The notes under the pieces were generated by a model. The model was not told where the DNA came from, made no database searches, and was given only the letters and a program-made list of their open reading frames with translations. The translations under genes were made by a program, and so were the position numbers. A stretch of DNA of 5,457 nt, taken from NCBI GenBank assembly GCA_031282285.1, contig JAITEA010000127.1:1-5457 (forward strand), written 5' to 3'. Position 1 is the first letter of the stretch, and the number at the start of each line of letters is the position of its first letter. This document shows, piece after piece, positions 1 through 5,457 of the stretch. Source of the stretch: Helicobacteraceae bacterium (GTDB lineage Bacteria > Campylobacterota > Campylobacteria > Campylobacterales > SZUA-545).

Positions 1-63
1 ACGCTCCAACTCTGTTGCGATCTTTTCATAACCCCTCGGGGTCATAGGCTCTTTGTCAAGCAT
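1..63 (-). CDS. greA: Transcription elongation factor GreA, N-terminal fragment (runs off the left edge)
   Basis: The 21 visible codons encode M-L-D-K-E-P-M-T-P-R-G-Y-E-K-I-A and then T-E-L-E-R. This fits the start of GreA, in which a short lead is followed by P-M-(T/S)-x-x-G and K-(I/L)-x-x-E-L (E. coli GreA begins with an IPMT...G...KL..EL pattern). The K-E-P-M lead is what I recall for Campylobacter and Helicobacter GreA. GreA binds the secondary channel of RNA polymerase and stimulates cleavage of backtracked transcripts through its N-terminal coiled coil, which lies outside the window. The ATG is preceded by AAAAGGAG at 75-68 with a 4-base spacer, which supports this start. The gene lies downstream of the Card1-like gene on the same strand. 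The call rests on 21 residues only, so the family is likely but not certain. Confidence 0.75.
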   Translation of the reverse strand, partial: MLDKEPMTPRGYEKIATELER

Positions 64-80
64 CGCGCTCCTTTTATGAC

Positions 81-86
81 ATTTTA
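81..86 (-). promoter_or_regulatory. Candidate -10 box for greA
   Basis: TAAAAT on the minus strand lies 17 bases upstream of the putative greA ATG, just before the AAAAGGAG ribosome-binding site. No -35 box is visible at the usual distance; Campylobacterota promoters often lack one. The 94 bases between the Card1-like stop codon and greA contain no hairpin followed by a T-run, so read-through from the upstream gene is also possible. Confidence 0.3.
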
Positions 87-157
87 ACCGCGCCGCCCTT
101 AGCGTCGCGTTCGCTTACCGAAAGGCGCGAAAATGGGATTGTTTTTGAGAGGGGCGT

Positions 158-1270
158 TTAGGCGTTGAAAAAGCGACGCATCATAGCGATCAGCTTGGTT
201 TGATCGAGCGTCGGTTCGTAATAGATCAAAATGTTGTTTAGCTGCGCTCTGGATAGGGCGCCCTTTTCAAAGTTTTTGTGTATGCGTTTACCGCGCCGCA
301 GCGCCTCTTTGCTCTCCGTACTGGCTACATTTATAATCATCACCTTGCCGTCGGTATCCATCTGTTCTAACAGCGCGTCGTATTTATAGATAAGATTTTC
401 GCCGTCCACGCGATCGCGGAACTTGCATTCGATAATGTACAGATGATTATCTTTTATCATTAAAATATCAAACTCGTTTTGAACGGTAACGCCGTTAATG
501 GTTTCGTAGCGTATTTTGGCGCCAGACACAATATCGTCAAAGTTCAGCCTGCTTACGATATGGTATATTTGCTCCTCAAACAGTTCGCCCAAAATATAGT
601 TAATATTCAGCGGTTTGCCGCGCCGATTGACCGCGCCGATCTGGTATAGAGGACGAATGATCGCGCCGTATAGCTCCTCGTCGATGCTTTTGTCCTCCAT
701 AACGCGCTTGCGGTATTTCTGAAACAGCGCGAAATTATCGCTAATAGCCCGCACGAAAGGCTTTCTGCGTTCAAGCTCGCTTTTGCTTTTGGCTTCTATG
801 ATTTCATAGCCTTTTGAGATAATATGATCGTCGATTTTCATATTGCGTTTAAGCCGCGTTTTTTCCAGCCCGTTTACCGTTAAGATCGACAGATCGTTGG
901 AGTAGCGCCCATAGATTAATAGTTTTGCGCCAATATCCAGCAGCTCTTTAGATAGCAAGATCGCCATATCCGCCTCTCCGTCGCTCACATTGATAAACAG
1001 ATGATCAGGCGGGGCAAGTTGCGAGATCGAGCTTGACAAGGCGATAATAGATTGAATATCGTTGTTTGCCAGAGGCATTTCGCGCAGCGTACATTTAAGG
1101 CGGTATTTAGCGCGAAGCGCGTTTAAGCCCCGCGTGATTCTTTCGGCGTTTTTATCGTTGCGATCGCCGGCGCCATACGCCAGAATATGCAGCGTGATTT
1201 CGGATTTGTACTCAAAAAAGACGGGCAGAATCGACGAGTCAAAATCGCCGAGCAAAGAGACTAAAACCAT
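158..1270 (-). CDS. Card1/Can2-like protein (DUF1887): N-terminal CARF-type domain plus C-terminal PD-(D/E)XK nuclease
   Basis: This 370-residue protein has the length and order of domains of Card1 from Treponema succinifaciens and VC1899 of Vibrio cholerae. The N-terminal part (about 1-135) looks like a CARF Rossmann fold: a first strand M-V-L-V-S-L-L-G, and an I-N-V-S-D-G-E-A-D-M stretch (93-102) where relatives have N-I-T-G-G-T-K-x-M. A linker follows (about 140-215). The C-terminal part is nuclease-like: G-E-L-F-E-E-Q (228-234), N-E-F-D (265-268) and I-I-E-C-K (279-283). The likely metal-binding set is E232 or E233, D268, E281 and K283, with the D-x12-E-x-K spacing of the PD-(D/E)XK fold. 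Known Card1 proteins cut single-stranded nucleic acid when cyclic tetra-adenylate binds the CARF domain in type III CRISPR immunity. Here the ligand motif is altered and no cas gene is nearby, so ligand and role are unknown. An in-frame TAG at 1279-1277 excludes a longer start. The ribosome-binding site is poor: AGGCGG ends only 2 bases before the ATG, suggesting low translation. Confidence 0.85.
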   Translation of the reverse strand: MVLVSLLGDFDSSILPVFFEYKSEITLHILAYGAGDRNDKNAERITRGLNALRAKYRLKCTLREMPLANNDIQSIIALSSSISQLAPPDHLFINVSDGEADMAILLSKELLDIGAKLLIYGRYSNDLSILTVNGLEKTRLKRNMKIDDHIISKGYEIIEAKSKSELERRKPFVRAISDNFALFQKYRKRVMEDKSIDEELYGAIIRPLYQIGAVNRRGKPLNINYILGELFEEQIYHIVSRLNFDDIVSGAKIRYETINGVTVQNEFDILMIKDNHLYIIECKFRDRVDGENLIYKYDALLEQMDTDGKVMIINVASTESKEALRRGKRIHKNFEKGALSRAQLNNILIYYEPTLDQTKLIAMMRRFFNA

Positions 1271-1283
1271 AACCGCCTAATCC

Positions 1284-1296
1284 GGAGCGTTGCTCC
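1284..1296 (-). other. Small hairpin in the leader of the Card1-like gene
   Basis: On the minus strand GGAGC-AAC-GCTCC forms a perfect 5-bp stem with a 3-base loop, 13 bases before the ATG. It contains an AAGGAG sequence that is too far upstream (more than 18 bases) to serve this ATG. No T-run follows on this strand, so it is not a terminator. It may be chance or may affect leader stability. Confidence 0.3.
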
Positions 1297-1337
1297 TTGC
1301 TTTATGTTTCTCTCGCGCGTAATCAAAACTGAAAACG

Positions 1338-1366
1338 ATCATAGCATATTCAAAGGAGCGAAAAAC
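1338..1366 (-). promoter_or_regulatory. Candidate extended -10 promoter of the Card1-like gene
   Basis: The minus strand reads TGC-TATGAT at 1346-1338. This is a five-of-six match to TATAAT preceded by the TGn extended -10 element. The -35 region is weak (GTTTTT at 1366-1361, 17-base spacer) but T-rich, which is common in Campylobacterota promoters. It sits just downstream of the groEL terminator and would give a leader of about 60 bases before the ATG at 1270. The position between terminator and gene makes a promoter here likely; the exact boxes are inferred. Confidence 0.5.
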
Positions 1367-1373
1367 GGCGCGC

Positions 1374-1410
1374 AAAACAAAAGCGGCGCCGACGAAACCG
1401 CCGACGCCGC
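1374..1410 (-). terminator. Rho-independent terminator of groESL
   Basis: On the minus strand, bases 1410-1383 fold into a 12-bp stem, nearly all G-C with two G-U pairs, closed by a GUUU tetraloop and followed directly by UUUUGUUUU (1382-1374). It starts 43 bases after the groEL stop codon. This is a strong intrinsic terminator and should end groESL transcription before the Card1-like gene. Confidence 0.92.
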
Positions 1411-1440
1411 CAGCGGCGATCGAGCGCGCGCGCTGCGCCC
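1411..1440. other. G+C-rich palindromic tract between groEL and its terminator
   Basis: The tract contains the perfect 12-base palindrome AGCGCGCGCGCT (1423-1434), an alternating purine-pyrimidine run. It also has CAGCG (1411-1415), which can pair with CGCTG (1431-1435). It lies in the groEL 3' untranslated region. It could form a second hairpin ahead of the terminator, or simply reflect the local G+C bias. Confidence 0.35.
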
Positions 1441-1453
1441 GATCAAAACTAGC

Positions 1454-3100
<1,647 letters not shown>

Positions 3101-3382
3101 TTATTTGCGGACGCCCAAAATGTCGTCGTTCTTTTCGCTGTTGTTCAGCACGACAAAGTCTTTGCCGTCGATCTTGATCTCGGTACCCGCGTATTTGCCG
3201 AAAACGACAACATCGCCGATAGCGATTTCGCCTTTTTCCTTGATCGCCTTACTGATTGCGACGACCTTGCCGTCGAGCGGCTTTTCCTTCGCGTTGTCGG
3301 GGATAATGATACCCGAAGCGGTTTTGGTAGGCTCTTCGCTTCTTTCTACAAGAATGCGATAGCCAAGAGGCGTGAATAGCAT
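3101..3382 (-). CDS. groS: Co-chaperonin GroES (Hsp10)
   Basis: GroES is the seven-membered lid that caps the GroEL chamber. The 93-residue product starts [12 protein letters not shown] and carries the mobile loop (about 16-33) with the hydrophobic tripeptide I-I-I (25-27) that docks on GroEL. The [11 protein letters not shown] motif is at 56-66 and the conserved D-D-I-L-G end at 86-90. It ends V-R-K and lacks the His/Cys-rich metal-binding tail known from Helicobacter pylori GroES. The open frame extends upstream to 3463. The ATG at 3382 is right because GGGAGG lies 5 bases before it, the homology begins there, and the upstream extension would cover the operator and part of the promoter. It is the first gene of the groESL operon. 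Confidence 0.98.
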   Translation of the reverse strand: MLFTPLGYRILVERSEEPTKTASGIIIPDNAKEKPLDGKVVAISKAIKEKGEIAIGDVVVFGKYAGTEIKIDGKDFVVLNNSEKNDDILGVRK

Positions 3383-3387
3383 TGTTT

Positions 3388-3393
3388 CCTCCC
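3388..3393 (-). promoter_or_regulatory. groES ribosome-binding site
   Basis: GGGAGG on the minus strand, with a 5-base AAACA spacer to the ATG at 3382. It decides the groES start against the longer open frame that begins at 3463. Confidence 0.9.
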
Positions 3394-3418
3394 AAGTTTG
3401 AGTGTTTTGAAGTTGCGA

Positions 3419-3449
3419 TTTTAGCGCTATAAACCTTAGAGCGCTAAAA
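3419..3449 (-). promoter_or_regulatory. CIRCE-like operator (probable HrcA site) of groESL
   Basis: Two perfect 10-base inverted arms, TTTTAGCGCT and AGCGCTAAAA, flank an 11-base spacer. Set in the CIRCE register (TTAGCACTC-N9-GAGTGCTAA), the minus strand reads TTAGCGCTC-N9-TAGCGCTAA, matching 15 of 18 positions. It begins 2 bases downstream of the -10 box, so it covers the expected transcription start. That is the classical place for HrcA repression of groESL, released by heat shock. hrcA itself is not in the window, so the regulator is inferred. Confidence 0.85.
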
Positions 3450-3451
3450 AC

Positions 3452-3481
3452 ATTATACAACATTTAGTCTCTTATTGTCAA
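3452..3481 (-). promoter_or_regulatory. groESL promoter (vegetative sigma-70 type)
   Basis: The minus strand has a perfect TTGACA at 3481-3476 and a perfect TATAAT at 3457-3452, separated by 18 bases. Transcription should start near 3445, inside the CIRCE-like repeat, giving a leader of about 63 bases. The consensus quality suggests very strong basal activity that depends on repression for control. Confidence 0.92.
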
Positions 3482-3541
3482 GTATTGTTAGCAGACCGCC
3501 CGCAAATTGGCTTGAAACGCCGCTTAAGAGGCGCTCTCGGC

Positions 3542-3547
3542 TATAAT
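3542..3547 (+). promoter_or_regulatory. -10 box of recN, predicting a leaderless or near-leaderless mRNA
   Basis: A perfect TATAAT ends only 8 bases before the recN ATG (3556). Transcription normally starts 6 to 8 bases after the -10 box, which places it at about 3554-3556, on or just before the ATG. No Shine-Dalgarno sequence lies in front of the ATG. No good -35 is seen: TTGAAA at 3512-3517 would need a 24-base spacer. This box overlaps an in-frame TTG at 3547, which is therefore not the start. Confidence 0.75.
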
Positions 3548-3555
3548 TGCGCCTT

Positions 3556-5076
3556 ATGATAGCAAGGGTTTCGATCAAAGACGCGCTGAGCTTCAAGAGC
3601 GTCGTTTTAGAGCCTCACATCGGGCTGAATGTGTTTTCAGGACCCTCCGGCGCGGGCAAATCGATATTGATGAACGCCATTTTGGCGCTGTTTGGCTTGC
3701 AGGAGAGCGAAGCCTCTAGCGCGGAGGCGGCGATCGTCGGTTTCAAGCCGCCCAAAGACGCGCCGATCGAGATCGAGGGCGACGAGATCGTAGCGCGGCT
3801 GATCAAGAAGGACAAAACGCGCTACTTTATCAACGACGCGCAGATTGGCAAAAGCGCGCTAAAGGCGCTGTTCGAGGGCTCGGCAAGGCGGCTGAATCAG
3901 AAGGAAAGCTCCGATCTATCCTCTAATAATCTGCTTTCGCTGCTCGATCTGATCGCCAAGCACGAGGCGAAACTGGCGGAGTTCGCGTCGGCTTACGAGC
4001 GGCTTAAAGCCAAAAGCGCGGAGCTTTCGGCGCTTAAAGACAAAGAGGCAAGCGCGCGCGAGCTGCTGGAGTTTGCCAAGTTTGAGCTGGACAAAATAGC
4101 CTCGCTAGCGCCAAAAGAGGGCGAATACGAGCGGCTTTTGGAGCTAAAAAAACAGCTATCCAAAAAGGAAAAGATCGCCCAGATACTGGAAAAAACCGCG
4201 TCGTTCAAGGAAGCCGAAGACGACGCCTACGCGCTGTACGACGCGCTTGGTTTGGATCGCGCCGTTTTTGAGGAGGCGATGAACGATCTAGGATCGGCGA
4301 TCGAGACGGCGCGCGCGAGTTTGGAGGAGATCGAAGCGCTCGATCCGGAGGCGATGCTCGATCGCATCGAGAGGCTTTCGGCGCTGATCAGGCGTTACGG
4401 CGACATCGGCGAGGCGCTTAAATACGCGGAGGATAAGCGGCGCGAGATCGCTTCGTTTGAGTCGCTGGAAGCGGATATCAAGCTGCTATCGCGCGAGGTT
4501 CAGGAGCTTGAGGCGAGCGCGAACAATCTGGCAAAGCAGATTAGAGCGGTAAGATGCAAAGCCGTCAAAGCGCTCGAGGAGAAAATTAACGCTTATCTGA
4601 CGCGGCTTCGTATGCCAAACGCGAAGCTGGCGCTAAACGAAACGCAGCTTAACGAATACGCGGGGCAGCAGGCGGCGCTGGCGTTAAACGGCGCGGCGAT
4701 CGAAAAGATCAGCGGCGGGGAGCTGAACCGCTTGCGCCTCGCGCTGTTAGCCGTTCGCGTCGAGCTTGGCGGGACGAACGAGCGATCGGCGCTGTTTTTG
4801 GACGAGATCGACGCCAATGTCAGCGGCGAAGAGTCGGCGAGCGTGGCGGCGGTTTTGAAGTTTCTATCCGGTCGTTATCAGATTTTCGCCATAAGCCACC
4901 AGTCGCAGCTTACCAGCAAAGCCGACGCGCACTATCTTATTACTAAAGAAAACGGCGAAAGCAAAGCGCGATTGTTGGATCGCAAAGGGCGCGTAGCGGA
5001 GATCGCGAGGATTATTAGCTCCGATCAGATTACCGACGCGGCGCTCAAACACGCCGAAGCGCTACTAAGCGAATAA
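3556..5076 (+). CDS. recN: DNA repair protein RecN (SMC-like ATPase)
   Basis: RecN is a cytosolic SMC-family ATPase that acts early in recombinational repair of double-strand breaks with RecA. The 506-residue protein has a split ABC ATPase: Walker A G-P-S-G-A-G-K-S at 29-36 in the N-terminal part; signature I-S-G-G-E-L-N-R-L at 385-393; Walker B A-L-F-L-D-E-I-D at 412-419; and a switch histidine in A-I-S-H-Q-S-Q (H448). Between the ATPase halves, about 135-340 is Lys/Glu/Ala/Leu-rich and predicted coiled coil. It is shorter than E. coli RecN (553), as is usual in Campylobacterota. The ATG at 3556 is preferred over the TTG at 3547 because M-I-A-R-V-S-I-K-D matches family N-termini and the TTG overlaps the -10 box. 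It is divergent from groES. No LexA box was seen upstream, in line with the phylum generally lacking LexA. The SUKH gene follows 29 bases later and may be co-transcribed. Confidence 0.93.
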   Translation: MIARVSIKDALSFKSVVLEPHIGLNVFSGPSGAGKSILMNAILALFGLQESEASSAEAAIVGFKPPKDAPIEIEGDEIVARLIKKDKTRYFINDAQIGKSALKALFEGSARRLNQKESSDLSSNNLLSLLDLIAKHEAKLAEFASAYERLKAKSAELSALKDKEASARELLEFAKFELDKIASLAPKEGEYERLLELKKQLSKKEKIAQILEKTASFKEAEDDAYALYDALGLDRAVFEEAMNDLGSAIETARASLEEIEALDPEAMLDRIERLSALIRRYGDIGEALKYAEDKRREIASFESLEADIKLLSREVQELEASANNLAKQIRAVRCKAVKALEEKINAYLTRLRMPNAKLALNETQLNEYAGQQAALALNGAAIEKISGGELNRLRLALLAVRVELGGTNERSALFLDEIDANVSGEESASVAAVLKFLSGRYQIFAISHQSQLTSKADAHYLITKENGESKARLLDRKGRVAEIARIISSDQITDAALKHAEALLSE

Positions 5077-5094
5077 CGCGCTTTTCCCGCGATT

Positions 5095-5098
5095 GGAG
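5095..5098 (+). promoter_or_regulatory. Ribosome-binding site of the SUKH-family gene
   Basis: GGAG lies 7 bases before the ATG at 5106 and decides this start over the in-frame ATG five codons later (5121). The 29-base gap after recN shows no clear promoter or terminator, so translation is probably from a recN read-through transcript. Confidence 0.6.
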
Positions 5099-5105
5099 CG
5101 ACGAT

Positions 5106-5457
5106 ATGACAAAAGAAAAAATGCGCTTGATATTAGCGCGATGTTTGACAAAACCGGCGTTTGAGTACGACGCGCCGACTGGCGAAGATTGGAGCGCTCT
5201 TGAAGCGTTTTTTGGCGCCGAACTACCCCACGACTTTAAGATATTTATCGAACTGATGAGCGAGTTTGATTTCCCCGGCGATATTTACAATGCAAGCGCG
5301 AAAGGCCGGACAAACGGCAACGGCGATATCATACTCGTATATACGAGCGAGATCGCTTTCTGCGATTGGCAAAAGGAGCTTATCCCGTTTTACGGCGTTG
5401 GCAACGGGGACTATTTCGCGCTTAATTCAACCGAAGGAAAAAACTCCGCCGTTTATT
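5106..5457 (+). CDS. SMI1/KNR4 (SUKH) family protein, N-terminal 117 residues (runs off the right edge)
   Basis: The frame is open from the ATG at 5106 to the window end, so the gene is truncated by the edge. It shows the SUKH pattern: W-S-A-L-E-A-F-F-G-A-E-L-P-H-D-F-K-I-F-I (29-48), where relatives have an aromatic residue, L-E-x-x-(L/F)-G and L-P-x-D-(Y/F)-K-x-F. It then has I-P-F-Y-G-V-G-N-G-D-Y-F-A-L (93-106), matching the family's I-P-F-x-x-x-G-x-G-D-x-(F/Y)-x-(L/F), and S-A-V-Y at the edge. No signal peptide or membrane segment is seen, so it is likely cytosolic. In bacteria many SUKH proteins are immunity proteins for polymorphic (contact-dependent or type VI/VII) toxins; others have no known partner. 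No toxin is visible in the window, so an immunity role is an inference from the family only. Base composition resembles its neighbours. Confidence 0.75.
   Translation, partial: MTKEKMRLILARCLTKPAFEYDAPTGEDWSALEAFFGAELPHDFKIFIELMSEFDFPGDIYNASAKGRTNGNGDIILVYTSEIAFCDWQKELIPFYGVGNGDYFALNSTEGKNSAVY

Noticed and set aside
64..157. Possible terminator after the Card1-like gene (outer GCGCC/GGCGC with an inner AGCG/CGCT)
   Set aside because: The pairing is weak and interrupted and is not followed by a T-run on the minus strand, so I do not call a terminator.
1277..1342. 21-codon upstream open frame just before the Card1-like gene
   Set aside because: Its ATG lies inside the proposed TATGAT -10 box, so it would not be in the transcript, and it has no Shine-Dalgarno sequence. 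It ends in the in-frame TAG before the Card1-like ATG.
3397..3403. TTTGAGT in the groES leader, resembling half of an HspR (HAIR) site
   Set aside because: The HAIR element needs a second inverted half (ACTCAAG) seven bases away, and it is absent here; a single 6-of-7 half-site is expected by chance.
3383..3463. 27-residue N-terminal extension of groES starting at 3463
   Set aside because: It would translate the CIRCE-like operator, the -10 region and the groES ribosome-binding site, and the homology to GroES begins at 3382.
3547..3555. TTG start for recN three codons upstream of the ATG
   Set aside because: The TTG overlaps the TATAAT box, so it would lie upstream of the expected transcription start, and it lacks a ribosome-binding site.

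Overview
This window most likely comes from a member of the Campylobacterota (formerly Epsilonproteobacteria) with an unusually high G+C content of roughly one half. Three things suggest this: GroEL and GroES closely resemble the Campylobacter/Helicobacter/Wolinella type; RecN is the short form (506 residues) that I know from that phylum; and the clear sigma-70-type promoters include one with a good -10 but no recognisable -35. Codons are rich in GCG, CGC and GCC. The species cannot be fixed from the sequence alone.

Layout. On the minus strand, read right to left, lie groES (3382-3101) and groEL (3082-1454), a strong intrinsic terminator (1410-1374), a candidate promoter (about 1343), a gene for a Card1/Can2-like (DUF1887) CARF-nuclease (1270-158), and the first 21 codons of greA (63-1). 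On the plus strand, divergent from groES, lie recN (3556-5076) and, 29 bases later, a gene for an SMI1/KNR4 (SUKH) family protein that runs off the right edge (5106-5457).

Regulation. The groES promoter has perfect TTGACA and TATAAT boxes. A CIRCE-like inverted repeat lies right at its transcription start, which is the arrangement expected for HrcA-repressed heat-shock control. recN has a TATAAT box so close to its ATG that the mRNA should be leaderless or nearly so. The Card1-like gene is insulated from groESL by the terminator and appears to have its own extended -10 promoter.

The genes cover protein folding (groESL), DNA break repair (recN), transcription elongation (greA) and two proteins from defence or conflict families. 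The most interesting is the Card1-like protein. Its C-terminal PD-(D/E)XK nuclease centre looks intact, but the CARF motif that is TGGTK in cyclic-oligoadenylate-sensing relatives reads S-D-G-E-A here, and no CRISPR array or cas gene is in the window. It may be a relative that has changed or lost its ligand and works outside type III CRISPR immunity.
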